Source: Streptomyces mashuensis (GTDB taxonomy: Bacteria > Actinomycetota > Actinomycetes > Streptomycetales > Streptomycetaceae). Taken from it: a stretch of DNA of 64,000 nucleotides. Positions within the stretch are counted from its first letter, which is position 1. Every line of letters begins with the position of its first letter. The notes below the pieces were generated by a model. That model was not told where the DNA came from. It worked only from the letters and a program-made list of their open reading frames with translations, and searched no databases. Shown here one piece after another: positions 8,519 to 17,126 of the stretch. The stretch is from positions 33,757-97,756 of the forward strand of contig NZ_BNBD01000020.1 in NCBI RefSeq assembly GCF_014654785.1, read 5' to 3'. The translations under genes and the position numbers were made by a program.

Positions 8519-11500
8519 AGCGGCGCTCCGTCGGTTTCGGCACCACCCGTCACGGCTTCCAGGTTCTCGGTCGCCGCGGCCTCCATCTCCCCCTCACCGA
8601 GTGCCCGGTACAGCTCCACCGCGCGGCGCAGTGCGGCCGCGGCCTCCTGGGGGCGGCCGGAGTGGCCGAGCATGACGCCGAGGTTGGTGAGGGATCCGGC
8701 TTCGAGGGAGTGGTCGCCCAGCTTCCGGTAGACCTCCAGGGCCTGCTCCAGGTCCGCGACGGCCTCCTCGTACCGGCCGAGCTCCCACAGCACGATGGCT
8801 CCGTCGTTCAGCGCGGTGGCGTGTTCGGCCGCATCACCGCGGCTGACGGCCAGGGCGGCCGCCTGCCGGTAGACGTGGATGGCGATCTCGGGTCGTCCCA
8901 GGCGCCACTGGAGCTGCGCCTCACCCAGGGCACCCACCCGTTCGCGGGCCAGTTTCAGGTTGATCAGGACGATGGGGTCCGTCCCGTCCCCACCGCCGGT
9001 CGCGGGGTCGGGGCCGACGGCCTGTTCCAGTGCGGCGACGGCTTCCTCGAAGCGTCCCAGGCGGCGCAGTGTCGTTCCCAGGCCCGCCAGAAGGTTGCGT
9101 TCCTCGTCCGGGTGGCCCACTTCGCGGGCGAGGCGTACCGCCATGTCGTAGCCGTCGGCCGCTTCGTCCAGCCGTCCGGCCTGCAGCAGGGCGCGGGACA
9201 CGCGTCCGGTGGCCACCACCGTGCCGTGGACGTCCTCGGCGGCCCGGAAAGCGGCGAGGCTGCGGGCATGGGCGACGACGGCCTCGTTGTGCCGGCCGGT
9301 CGCGTCGAGGGTGTTGCCGAGGCCGTGCCATGCGCCGCCTTGGCCCTTGTGGTCATCGAGCTGGTGGAACAGTTCCGCGGCGGCGCGGTAGGCGTGTTCG
9401 GCGTCCTCGTACTGCCCGGCGCCTTCGAGGGCGTCGCCGAGGTTGGTCCTCGTTTCCGCCTCGCTGCCCGTGTCGCCCATCTCCTGGAACATGTCCGCGG
9501 CTGCCTGGAGGTGGGTGACTGCCTCCGGGAGGCGCCCGGTCAGGAGGAGGACGGAGCCGAGATTCCGTACGGCGCCGGCTTCGCCGTGCGGGTCGTTGCC
9601 GACGTCCCGGAAGAGGCCGATGGACCGGTGCAGGGTCTCGGCCGCTTCGGTGAAGCGGCCGCCGGCGATCAGGGCGTTGCCGAGGCCGCTCAGGGCACCG
9701 GCCCGGAGGTGGCGGTCCCCCGTGTCGCGGAAGATGGCCTCGGCCTCGTGCAGCAGGCCCACGGCCTCGTCGCAGGCCGCCGCCGTCGTCAGGGTGTTGG
9801 CGAGGTTGGACAGCGCTCTCCCCTGGTCGGCGCGGCTGCCGTGCTCCCGGGCCATGGCCAGGGCCCGTCGTTGGGCCGCCACGGCCTCCTCGTACCGGCC
9901 GGCCTGCCGCAACGCGATGCCGAGGTTGTCCAGGGTCATTCCCAGGAACCGGTGCGCGCCGAGTGCCTCGTGGGCGGACGCTGCTGCCGAGAGGACGGCG
10001 ACGGCCTCGTCGAACCGGCCCAGGCGCCGCAGTGCCACACCGAGGTTGCCCAAGGCGGACGCTTCGCCGGCCATGTCGCCGAGCTCCCGGAAGACGGCGG
10101 CGGCCTGATGGTGGTGTGCGACTGCCTCCTCGAACCGTCGCATCAGCCGCAGGCAGTTGGCGCGCTGGTCCAGGGCGCGGCCCTCCGAGCGGCGGTCGCC
10201 GGCCGAGCGGGCCGTCGTCAGGGCGACATCGGTCACGGCCAGCCAGTCGTCGAAGTAGCGACGTCGCTCGAAGAGGTGGGCGAGGTTCAGGCCGAGGAGC
10301 AGGCCGATGGTGGGCCGTCCCACCGCGGCGGCCGTGGTGGCGACGAGGGTGAGGTTCGGCCGTTCCTCCTCCAGCCAGGCCAGTGCCTCTTCGGGGGTGG
10401 GGAAGAGAGGGGTGTCGTCGACGTTGCCGGCCTGGTTCCCGGCCGCCACGGCGGTGAACAGGTAGTGCTCGAACAGCCGGTCGCGGGCGTCCTCGCGTTC
10501 GTCGTCCTCCGCGTGCCGGGTGCCCTGCTCGTCCGCGTACAGACGTACGAGGTCGTGCATGCCCCAGCGGCCCCAGGTGCTGCCCGGGACGACGAGGTGG
10601 GCCCGGGCGAGGTCGAGCAGGAGCTGTTTGACGGCGGGCTTCTCCGCCCCCGCCAGCCGGGTCACGGCCTCGGTCGAGACGTGCGGTCCGGGGTTGAGGG
10701 GCAGCAGCCGGAACAGCCGTGCCTGCGGCCCGGTGAGATGGCGGTAGGACAGGTCGAACGCGGCGCGTACGGCTCGTTCCTCGCGCGCGAGATGGTCCAG
10801 GCGGGTGTGGGCTGCTTCGAGGTCGTCGGCCAGGTCGGCCAGGGGGCGACCGGTCACGTCGGCCAGCAGGGCGGCCGCGATGCGGAGCGCCAGTGGCAGT
10901 CCCGCGCACAGCCCGGCGAGGCGCTCGGCGTCGGCCGGGGCGTCGTCGACGCGGGTGTCGTGCGGGCCGCGGCGTTCGTGCAGGGCCTGGCGGAGCACCC
11001 GTACGGATTCGGGCTGCTCCAGCACGTCGAGGTCGAACAGCCGGGCGTCGATGTCCAGGGTGTGGCGGGAGGTGACGAGGGCGGCGGTGGTGCCGTCCGC
11101 CGGCAGCAGGGGTCGGACCTGCTCCGCACTTGCCGCGTTGTCGACGACGACGAGGACGCGCCGCCCTTGCGCGGCGCAGGCCGCCAGCACCGAGCGGTAC
11201 AGGCGAGAGCGGTCCTCGACGCCCTCGGGGAGGACCTCGTCGGGCAGGCCGAGGGCCCGCAGCAGCTGGTCGAGGGCGCCTTCCGGGCCGACGCGACGCG
11301 CCGGGTCGTACCCGGCCAGGTCGATGAAGAGCGCTCCGCCGGGGAACCAGCCGGGGGCGCGGAGCGCCCGGTCCGCGGCCTGGAGCACGAGCTCGGTCTT
11401 GCCGACGCCGGCCAGGCCGGCGACGGCGGCGGTGGGGGGCTGCTGGTTGGGGTTGGGGTTGGGGTGCGGGTTCGGTTCCAGGAGGTGCAGCAGCTCTGCC

Positions 11501-11679
11501 AGTTCGGTGTCGCGGCCGGTGAAGGCGGGGGACGCCGGGGGCAGGCCTGCCATTGCGGGCGGGACCTGCCACGGTAACCGGATGGTGATGTTCCGGCCCT
11601 GGACGACGGTGTGGAAGAACCCTCCGTCGCCGATGACATTGGTGGTGTCCCCGCCTGCTGCGTTCGGGTCGCCGTCCAT
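8515..11679 (-). CDS. STAND NTPase with NB-ARC-type ATPase and TPR array
   Basis: 1054 residues. A short N-terminal motif (GDTTNVIGDGG and VVQGRNITI, about residues 9-33) recalls the small tag found on many Streptomyces STAND proteins. The NTPase follows, with Walker A GLAGVGKT (lysine 94) and Walker B VLVVVDN (aspartate 180), then a winged-helix region and KxMHDLVR-like helices (WGMHDLVRLYADE). From about residue 470 onward a long series of roughly 40-residue TPR-type repeats (LGNLGVALRRLGRFDEA and relatives) reaches the end. STAND proteins are ligand-triggered oligomerising switches used in signalling and in defence. No effector domain is evident, so the output is unknown. Confidence 0.88.
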   Translation of the reverse strand: MDGDPNAAGGDTTNVIGDGGFFHTVVQGRNITIRLPWQVPPAMAGLPPASPAFTGRDTELAELLHLLEPNPHPNPNPNQQPPTAAVAGLAGVGKTELVLQAADRALRAPGWFPGGALFIDLAGYDPARRVGPEGALDQLLRALGLPDEVLPEGVEDRSRLYRSVLAACAAQGRRVLVVVDNAASAEQVRPLLPADGTTAALVTSRHTLDIDARLFDLDVLEQPESVRVLRQALHERRGPHDTRVDDAPADAERLAGLCAGLPLALRIAAALLADVTGRPLADLADDLEAAHTRLDHLAREERAVRAAFDLSYRHLTGPQARLFRLLPLNPGPHVSTEAVTRLAGAEKPAVKQLLLDLARAHLVVPGSTWGRWGMHDLVRLYADEQGTRHAEDDEREDARDRLFEHYLFTAVAAGNQAGNVDDTPLFPTPEEALAWLEEERPNLTLVATTAAAVGRPTIGLLLGLNLAHLFERRRYFDDWLAVTDVALTTARSAGDRRSEGRALDQRANCLRLMRRFEEAVAHHHQAAAVFRELGDMAGEASALGNLGVALRRLGRFDEAVAVLSAAASAHEALGAHRFLGMTLDNLGIALRQAGRYEEAVAAQRRALAMAREHGSRADQGRALSNLANTLTTAAACDEAVGLLHEAEAIFRDTGDRHLRAGALSGLGNALIAGGRFTEAAETLHRSIGLFRDVGNDPHGEAGAVRNLGSVLLLTGRLPEAVTHLQAAADMFQEMGDTGSEAETRTNLGDALEGAGQYEDAEHAYRAAAELFHQLDDHKGQGGAWHGLGNTLDATGRHNEAVVAHARSLAAFRAAEDVHGTVVATGRVSRALLQAGRLDEAADGYDMAVRLAREVGHPDEERNLLAGLGTTLRRLGRFEEAVAALEQAVGPDPATGGGDGTDPIVLINLKLARERVGALGEAQLQWRLGRPEIAIHVYRQAAALAVSRGDAAEHATALNDGAIVLWELGRYEEAVADLEQALEVYRKLGDHSLEAGSLTNLGVMLGHSGRPQEAAAALRRAVELYRALGEGEMEAAATENLEAVTGGAETDGAPL

Positions 11680-11808
11680 GGAGCTGCTGTCCCCCGTCCT
11701 CCGTCCCGTTCGCCGGTTCGCCCTTGGCGCCGGTCGTCCGGGCCTGCCGTGTCGGGCAGCGTACGCCGAACGGGATTAAGCCCGTAGGGCGTTCGGAGGT
11801 TGTCGTGG

Positions 11809-12195
11809 TCAGACGAAGAAGGCGTTCATGCCGGCGACGTCCGAGAGGTAGGTCTCGATCTCCGCGATCCTGCCCTCGCGCAGGCGGCAGACGGTGGACA
11901 GGTATTCGTCCAGGCGTACGTCGCCCCGGGTGGCGGTGTTGTGCAGGGACAGGGCCATGTTCTCCCGGCTGACCAGGATGTGGAGCAGTTCGAAGTGGAG
12001 ACCGTACGAAGCGATCTTCCTGGCCCGTTCCACGACCGCGTCCGCGCCCTCCGCCGTGCCGGAAACGGTGTTGTCGCCGGGCAGCGTCCAGGTGACGTCG
12101 TCGGTGAGCAGGGACCGGATGCCGTCCCAGTCGCCGACGCTGAGGCAGGCGTGGAACTTCATGCCGAGCTGGTGGGCGGCCTCGTAACCGTGCAT
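11809..12195 (-). CDS. SnoaL/NTF2-like protein
   Basis: A 128-residue NTF2-fold protein: an N-terminal helix pair (YEAAHQLGMKFHACLSVGDWDG), then LLTDDVTWTLPGDN, and a strand series ending YLSDVAGMNAFFV. Such proteins act as small isomerases, cyclases or binding modules. It starts 24 bp from a TTAAAGC-N10-GCTTTAA palindrome and is divergent from a TetR gene carrying a second copy of that site, so it is the probable TetR target. The substrate is unknown. Confidence 0.8.
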   Translation of the reverse strand: MHGYEAAHQLGMKFHACLSVGDWDGIRSLLTDDVTWTLPGDNTVSGTAEGADAVVERARKIASYGLHFELLHILVSRENMALSLHNTATRGDVRLDEYLSTVCRLREGRIAEIETYLSDVAGMNAFFV

Positions 12196-12219
12196 TGTTC
12201 CTCGTTCCCCTACGAGCAG

Positions 12220-12243
12220 TTAAAGCGGCGGTCTTTGCTTTAA
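12220..12243. promoter_or_regulatory. Operator copy 1 between the NTF2-like and TetR genes
   Basis: TTAAAGC-N10-GCTTTAA, a perfect 7-bp inverted repeat 24 bp upstream of the NTF2-like start. An almost identical copy lies 45 bp away (about four helical turns), as expected for two dimers on one face. Confidence 0.65.
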
Positions 12244-12264
12244 GCACGCTAGGGGGCTCGAGCA

Positions 12265-12288
12265 CTAAAGCGCAACTCTTTGCTTTAA
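12265..12288. promoter_or_regulatory. Operator copy 2 overlapping the tetR ribosome site
   Basis: CTAAAGC-N10-GCTTTAA has the same half-sites and the same 10-bp spacer as copy 1, with one mismatch in the outer base. It abuts the AAGG/GGGGG ribosome-binding region of the TetR gene, consistent with autorepression. Confidence 0.65.
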
Positions 12289-12297
12289 GGTGGGGGA

Positions 12298-12900
12298 ATG
12301 CCCGCCAAAAGCAAAGACAGCCGGCCCGGGGGCCGGAGCGCCCGTGTACGCGCCGCCGTCCACCGGGCGGTGGTGGACCTCGTACAGGAAGCCGGAGCCG
12401 ACAAGGTGACCATCCCGGCGGTGGCGCGCCGCGCCGGCGTCAACCCCAGTTCCGTCTACCGGCGTTGGGGTACGGCCTCCGCCCTTCTGGCGGACGTGGC
12501 CGCCCGCCGTCAGGACGAGGAGACACCCGAGCTGGTCGGTGACCTCCGCCAGGACCTGGAGCGGGTGGCGGTGTGGACGCTGACGGACCTGTCCCGGCCG
12601 GGAGGCGTGGCGTTCTTCCGCGCCGAAGTGGCGCCGGACGTGGACGACCGCAAGGCCGGTCTGCGCGCCTGCCTGGAGCGGGTGAGCGCACGGTTCCGGG
12701 CCCCTCTGGAGGCCGCCGCCCGGCGGGGCGAGACGACGCCCTCGTTGGAGCGTGTGCTCGACCGGGTCGTCGCCCCGCTCTATTTCCGCGTGGTGTTCTC
12801 GATACCGGGGACGGACGAGAGCTTCGCACGCGGTCTCGTCGCCGAGTTGTGCGACGCCGTCGACGCCGGCGCTGCGGGGATGGCGCGCGGTCAGCGCTGA
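12298..12900 (+). CDS. TetR-family transcriptional regulator
   Basis: 200 residues. The N-terminal TetR HTH spans about 15-62 (AVVDLVQEAGADKVTIPAVARRAGVNPSS read in segments, then VYRRWG). The C-terminal ligand domain resembles the TetR C-terminal families with a long helical bundle. It lies divergent from the NTF2-like gene across a 102-bp region with two matching palindromes, so it probably represses both. Its 3' end overlaps the convergent hydrolase gene by 10 bp. Confidence 0.88.
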   Translation: MPAKSKDSRPGGRSARVRAAVHRAVVDLVQEAGADKVTIPAVARRAGVNPSSVYRRWGTASALLADVAARRQDEETPELVGDLRQDLERVAVWTLTDLSRPGGVAFFRAEVAPDVDDRKAGLRACLERVSARFRAPLEAAARRGETTPSLERVLDRVVAPLYFRVVFSIPGTDESFARGLVAELCDAVDAGAAGMARGQR

Positions 12901-13697
12901 AGGTGGGCGAGGAAGGCGCAAAGGGCGGTCGCGACGGCTCCGGGGGCTTCCACGGGGAGCAGGTGGCCCGCAGACGGGATGGTGGTCAGCGTTGCGTGCG
13001 GGATGTGCGGCAGGAGGTGCTCGCGCAGGACGGACGGCGGTTCCACCACGTCGTTCTCCCCGACCAGGACGGTCACGGGGACGTCGATGCCGCGTACGGC
13101 GCCGGTGATGTCCTGCGCGATTCCGCGCAGCGGCCACTCCCGCCGTGCCTCGGCACCGGCGGCGATGCTGTCGCGCACCGCGGTGGCTCGTACCGGTTCG
13201 GGCAGCGGAGTCGCGGTCAGGACGTGGTCGAGGGCGTGCACCACCGATTCCGGCGAGTCGTACGCGTGGGACAGCGCTGCCCGGTACTCCTCGGTCACCG
13301 CGGCGGGTGGCTGCGGCGGCGCGGGCGCGATCAGCACCAGGCCGACCAGCCCTGCGGGCCGGCGGGCTGCGACGAGTTGGCTCACCTTGCCGCCCATCGA
13401 GTGACCGACGAGGACGAACGGCCCCGGCACGCACGCGTCGGCCACGCGCACCAGGTCGTCGGCGAGCCGGCCGAGGTGATAGGGGCCGGGCAGGGCGCGC
13501 GAGGCGCCCCAGCCACGCTGGTCGAAGCAGACCGTTGCCTGGGCGGGCGGCAAATGGCCGATCACTCCGCTCCAGGTGTCGGCGGAGCCGCCCCAGTAGT
13601 GGGCGAACACCAACGCCGGTCCGCTCCGGCCGCCGACTCGTACGTCCAGGACCCCGCCGGCCACGGGCACCGGGATGGTGGTTTCCGTCGACATCAC
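12891..13697 (-). CDS. Alpha/beta hydrolase
   Basis: 268 residues with the standard alpha/beta hydrolase layout: oxyanion region FAHYWGG, nucleophile elbow GHSMGG (about residues 97-102), acid in LVGENDVV, and base histidine in PSAGHLLPVE. Length and motifs fit haloperoxidase or esterase-like hydrolases; no cap domain reveals the substrate. Two adjacent ATGs could serve as start. It is divergent from the second AraC regulator, which may control it. Confidence 0.86.
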   Translation of the reverse strand: MMSTETTIPVPVAGGVLDVRVGGRSGPALVFAHYWGGSADTWSGVIGHLPPAQATVCFDQRGWGASRALPGPYHLGRLADDLVRVADACVPGPFVLVGHSMGGKVSQLVAARRPAGLVGLVLIAPAPPQPPAAVTEEYRAALSHAYDSPESVVHALDHVLTATPLPEPVRATAVRDSIAAGAEARREWPLRGIAQDITGAVRGIDVPVTVLVGENDVVEPPSVLREHLLPHIPHATLTTIPSAGHLLPVEAPGAVATALCAFLAHLQR

Positions 13698-13844
13698 GCC
13701 TCATCACACCTCTCGCACCGGCTGTTGCGAGGCGATCGTCTCGCCTCTGCCGCTGCCACGAACGGGTAGCCTGACGTGCCTGTCAGGCCCACGCCCGACC
13801 GTATGGGAAGCAAGGTCGACCCCTGGGTGAAAAGCAACGCAACG

Positions 13845-14747
13845 ATGGTGGAAAACGGACACGACGCTGTGCGGCAGCTGCGCTATCTGCCTGCCGTGGG
13901 ATCGCCGTACGGCGTGGAGGTGCTCGACTTCGCCGCGCTGCGGGCCATGGACGCGGACCGCCGTCGTGTCCTCCCGCAGCGCCCCGACTTCCACGTCTTC
14001 GCCCTGATCGGCTCCGGCGCCGGAACCCACGAAGCCGACTTCCACAGCTACCGGCTGGCGGAAGGAAGCGCGATATGGATCAGGCCCGGCATGGTGCACC
14101 GCTGGAGCGACGTCGACTCCTGCGACGGCCCGCTCGTCCTCTTCCGCCCCGGCTTCCTCTCCGGCTTCACAGCAGCGGAGGCCACCGCCCCCGCCTGCTG
14201 GCGCCTGGAGCAACCGCACCTGGAACTCGCCCTGTTCGCAGCCGAACACCTCGGCCGCGAACACGACGCCGCAGCGCACACACCGCACCCGGCGTCCCCA
14301 GCGCTGCTCTCCCACCTGCTGGCGGCACTGCTCCTGCGCGCACTGCCCGACGACGTCGGGTCCTCGGCCGGGGGAAGTGGGGCCGACGGCCGGGACACGG
14401 ACGTGTTCCGCCGTTACCGGGCCGCCGTCGAAGAGCACTTCACCAGCTGGCACCACGTGGCGGACTACGCGCGGGCCCTGGGCTACGACGTACGCACCCT
14501 CACGCGGGCGACGCGCGCCGCCACGGGTACCGGCGCCAAGACCTTCCTCGACCAGCGCATCCTGCTGGAGGCCAAGCGGCTGCTCGCCCGGACCGACCTC
14601 CCGGTCTCCGGCTGCGCCCGGCGTCTCGGCTTCCAGGACGTCAGCAACTTCACCGCCTTCTTCCGGCGTCAGGCCGCCATGCCGCCGGGCGCGTGGCGGC
14701 GCACCGTGTACGGCGGGGCCGGCACCGGAACGGTTGCGCTGCCCTGA
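13845..14747 (+). CDS. AraC-family transcriptional regulator (paralogue of 5234-6175)
   Basis: 300 residues: an N-terminal cupin-type sensor (with AIWIRPGMVHRW) and a C-terminal AraC HTH (ADYARALGYDVRTLTRATR, then RLGFQDVSNFTAFFRRQ). The segment RTLTRATRAATGTGAK followed by LLEAKRLLAR aligns without gaps with the regulator at 5.2 kb. The ATG at 13845 (MVENGHD) is preferred because the paralogue also opens with NGHD; the in-frame GTG at 13776 and ATG at 13803 are alternatives. It is divergent from the alpha/beta hydrolase. Confidence 0.83.
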   Translation: MVENGHDAVRQLRYLPAVGSPYGVEVLDFAALRAMDADRRRVLPQRPDFHVFALIGSGAGTHEADFHSYRLAEGSAIWIRPGMVHRWSDVDSCDGPLVLFRPGFLSGFTAAEATAPACWRLEQPHLELALFAAEHLGREHDAAAHTPHPASPALLSHLLAALLLRALPDDVGSSAGGSGADGRDTDVFRRYRAAVEEHFTSWHHVADYARALGYDVRTLTRATRAATGTGAKTFLDQRILLEAKRLLARTDLPVSGCARRLGFQDVSNFTAFFRRQAAMPPGAWRRTVYGGAGTGTVALP

Positions 14748-14774
14748 TCTGCTGCCGCGGCCGGCCGACGGGGC

Positions 14775-14797
14775 GGCCACGGCCGGTGGCCGTGGCC
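14775..14797 (+). terminator. Hairpin after the second AraC gene
   Basis: GGCCACGGCC, loop GGT, GGCCGTGGCC: a perfect 10-bp stem between the AraC stop and the convergent DUF2625 gene. It can act in both directions. Confidence 0.6.
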
Positions 14798-14810
14798 ACT
14801 GGCGAGTGGG

Positions 14811-14852
14811 CGACTCAGGCGGCTCAGCCGACTCAGGCGGCTCAGGCGGCTC
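14811..14852. repeat. Short tandem CTCAGGCGG-type repeats
   Basis: ACTCAGGCGGCTCAG is repeated with variation four to five times. The array overlaps the stop codon of the DUF2625 gene at 14842-14844, so slippage here would change the C-terminus of that protein. Confidence 0.6.
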
Positions 14853-15648
14853 CGAGGAAGCCGGGATCGACGCCGTCGAACTGCCGGCATGCGTCACGGG
14901 CGACGTCGAGCAGCTCTCGCATGGGCACGGCGCGACGGCTGGTCGCGGAGAGGTCCTGGCGGGCCTCGGCGGACCACAGCGGCGGGAAGACGGATATGCC
15001 GCGGGCGTGGCCCTGAGTGCTGGTGCCGTCCTGGTCGGGGTCCCGGTCGGGGTCCTGGTTGGAGGCGTGGTTCCGGTGCCGGCTGCGGTTCAGCTCCTGG
15101 ACCTCGTCCTGCCAGCCGGGCCAGCGCAGATCGGCGTAGAACTCGTGGAGGGCGCCCGACAGCAGCCAGGTGAGCCACGCCGAGTGACCGGCGCCCAGAG
15201 CTTCCCAGCGGAGCGAGTCCGGGGCGAAGTAGACGACCTCGCCCGGGCTGCCGGGGCGTCCGGCGTCGGCGGGAGCAGCGCCGTTCAAGGTGAAGACGCC
15301 GCCCAGTACGTCCTGGGCCACGACCAGACCGGCCTCCGGCTGCCACGCCGGGTCGAACGTCTCAGGGAACCGGTTCACGCCCGCCAGATCCGGCACGCCG
15401 TGCGCGGCTCCCCTCACGGGGCTGCCGAAGACCCGTAGCCATCCGTCGTCCACCAGCAGACCGCCGCAGTGCAGCGCCATCGCGCCCAGGTACGACCTGG
15501 CCGTGACCTGCAGCTGAAGAATCGTCGTCCGGCCCAGGTCGCTGTCGGGTGGCAGCACCTCGACAGACACCGGGCTTGCCTCCAGGGTCTCCCTGATTTC
15601 CGGCCATGCCGGTTCGTCGACGTCGATCAGCTGGCTCAACTCACGCAT
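14842..15648 (-). CDS. DUF2625-family protein
   Basis: 268 residues. The first two-thirds resemble DUF2625 (MRELSQLIDVDEPAW, then ARSYLGAMALHCGGLLVDDG and WLRVFGSP), a family of unknown function with a SUKH-like flavour. Near residue 200 there is a low-complexity Asp/Arg/Gln insert (DPDRDPDQD). The ATG at 15648 starts exactly at the family's N-terminus. It lies 85 bp downstream of the 211-residue unknown gene on the same strand, so the two may be co-transcribed. Confidence 0.72.
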   Translation of the reverse strand: MRELSQLIDVDEPAWPEIRETLEASPVSVEVLPPDSDLGRTTILQLQVTARSYLGAMALHCGGLLVDDGWLRVFGSPVRGAAHGVPDLAGVNRFPETFDPAWQPEAGLVVAQDVLGGVFTLNGAAPADAGRPGSPGEVVYFAPDSLRWEALGAGHSAWLTWLLSGALHEFYADLRWPGWQDEVQELNRSRHRNHASNQDPDRDPDQDGTSTQGHARGISVFPPLWSAEARQDLSATSRRAVPMRELLDVARDACRQFDGVDPGFLGAA

Positions 15649-15733
15649 GCCGGTATCGTCGCATGCCCCTGGCGTCCCACTGGCACCATGCGCCCGGCCT
15701 CGGTCCGCCCGCTGAGCGGGACGAAGCCGCCCT

Positions 15734-16369
15734 CTAGCCCGGTTCCTCGCCCGGCAGGCCGGTGGAGAACGTGGGCCGGCCTCCTTGCACCGCCGGGTCG
15801 GCCGGCCGGAGGTCATGGGCTGCCACGGTCACGGCGCGTTCGACGATGGTGTAGGCGAGGCCGGCGTCCATGCCGTCGGCCCCCAGCCCGGCCAGGGGGA
15901 CGCGGACCTCCACCACGTCGCAGCGCGAGGTGCGCCCCACGGCGACTTCCGTGGTGCGGTGGCCGTCGGTCTGCACCCGGAGCAGCTCGACCGGTTCGGC
16001 GAGGTACGCGTACCAGGCGTCGCTGCGCCGGCCGAGTTCGTCGAGCAGCCAGCCGTGGCCGGCGAGTGGGGCGGAGTTGGAATCCGTGGGCTCGTCATCG
16101 TCGGCGGCGGCGAGCCGAGCCGGGCCGGCCGCGGCGATCGATTGCAGGAGCGCGCCGCGGCCGGCATCGGGGTCGGGCAGGAGGGTGGTGGCGGGAGTGC
16201 CGGGCCATTGCACGGTCACCTGCGCGCGGCCGGAGGCGAGATCGACGCTACGGACGCACAGGCCGGCCCAGACGCTCCCGCGCTGGACGGCACCCAGGTC
16301 GACGAGTAACGGCGCCCACCACTCGGCCGCAGGCAGTGTGCGGGACGGCCGGACGGGACGTCGGCTCAT
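15734..16369 (-). CDS. Protein of unknown function (211 aa)
   Basis: A soluble 211-residue protein with no signal peptide or membrane segment. It alternates predicted strands with acidic loops (LAAADDDEPTDS) and a segment LLDELGRRSDAWYAYLAEP. The family was not recognised. Codon use is normal for the host and the frame is uninterrupted, so I take it as a real gene. It is probably in an operon with the DUF2625 gene. Confidence 0.6.
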   Translation of the reverse strand: MSRRPVRPSRTLPAAEWWAPLLVDLGAVQRGSVWAGLCVRSVDLASGRAQVTVQWPGTPATTLLPDPDAGRGALLQSIAAAGPARLAAADDDEPTDSNSAPLAGHGWLLDELGRRSDAWYAYLAEPVELLRVQTDGHRTTEVAVGRTSRCDVVEVRVPLAGLGADGMDAGLAYTIVERAVTVAAHDLRPADPAVQGGRPTFSTGLPGEEPG

Positions 16370-16418
16370 CGGCAGGACCCTCCTGGCGAGTGGCGGATCA
16401 GATGGAGCAGATGATGGA

Positions 16419-17126
16419 TCAGATGTTGATGGCGTTCTTGACCCAGTCGGGGCAGCGCCCCTGCACGCCCTCGCAGTAGGCCGTGATGACGCCCTTGGGC
16501 AGCATCGGGATTTTGACGTGGAAGTCTACTCCCGCGCGGACGGCCTGGACCTTGTCGACGCGGCAGGTCCGGAAGATCCACCAGCCGCTGCACTTCACGT
16601 GCAGCACGTCGGTGAAGTAGTTCCAGGTGTCCGGGTACCCGGCGAATTTCTGCTTCCCCGCGGCCCCGGGGCGCGGATACTGCGTGGTGGCCCGGACGGC
16701 CTTCATGGTGAGGTTGTGCTTCTGCTCTATCTTGGTGAGCCCGAAGCCCCGGTCCCGGACGGGGTCGTAGTACCCCCGCCGCATGTAGACGGTCCAGCCG
16801 TCACGGTCCTTCCACTGCCCCACCACGTCGTCGGGACCGCTGAGCGTTGTGTTCTCCGTCTCGACGGTACGGGGTGCCCTGCCGGCGCCGAGCTGCTTCA
16901 CCGCCGAGTCCGGAATTCCGTGCCTGCCGAGGTCGGCCAGCCGGAACGAGGAGTTTCTCGGGATTCCGGATCCGTTGTCGAAGACGGAGAACTCCACGTC
17001 TCCGGACGTGCCCTGAGCGGAGGGCGCCGCTGTCATCGCGGACGCCGGCGCTGCCGCGAACAACCCGGCCGCGAGGCCGAGGGTCGCGGAGGCGACGGCG
17101 TACCGACGTGCATTCACCTTGCGCAT
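16419..17126 (-). CDS. Secreted protein of unknown function
   Basis: 235 residues beginning with a clear signal peptide (MRKVNARRYAVASATLGLAA, cleavage after ASA near residue 31). The mature part has an N-terminal region of about 110 residues (VEFSVFDNGSG, LADLGRHGIPDSAVKQL), then WTVYMRRGYYDPVRDRGFG and a Cys-containing C-terminus (HVKCSGWWIFRTCRV, AYCEGVQGRCPDW; four cysteines, probably two disulfides). GAGGGGGA precedes the ATG; longer upstream extensions lack family features. It could be an extracellular enzyme or toxin-like protein; no family was recognised. Confidence 0.65.
   Translation of the reverse strand: MRKVNARRYAVASATLGLAAGLFAAAPASAMTAAPSAQGTSGDVEFSVFDNGSGIPRNSSFRLADLGRHGIPDSAVKQLGAGRAPRTVETENTTLSGPDDVVGQWKDRDGWTVYMRRGYYDPVRDRGFGLTKIEQKHNLTMKAVRATTQYPRPGAAGKQKFAGYPDTWNYFTDVLHVKCSGWWIFRTCRVDKVQAVRAGVDFHVKIPMLPKGVITAYCEGVQGRCPDWVKNAINI

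Noticed and set aside
8488..11577. Very long plus-strand open frame (over 1000 codons) opposite the STAND gene
   Set aside because: It is Gly/Val/Gln-rich with no family motif, and mirrors the high GC of the real gene on the other strand, which has Walker motifs and TPRs.
15056..15080. GGTCGGGGTCCCGGTC-type repeats as a CRISPR or regulatory repeat
   Set aside because: They encode the DPDRDPDQD insert of the DUF2625 protein and are simply low-complexity coding sequence.
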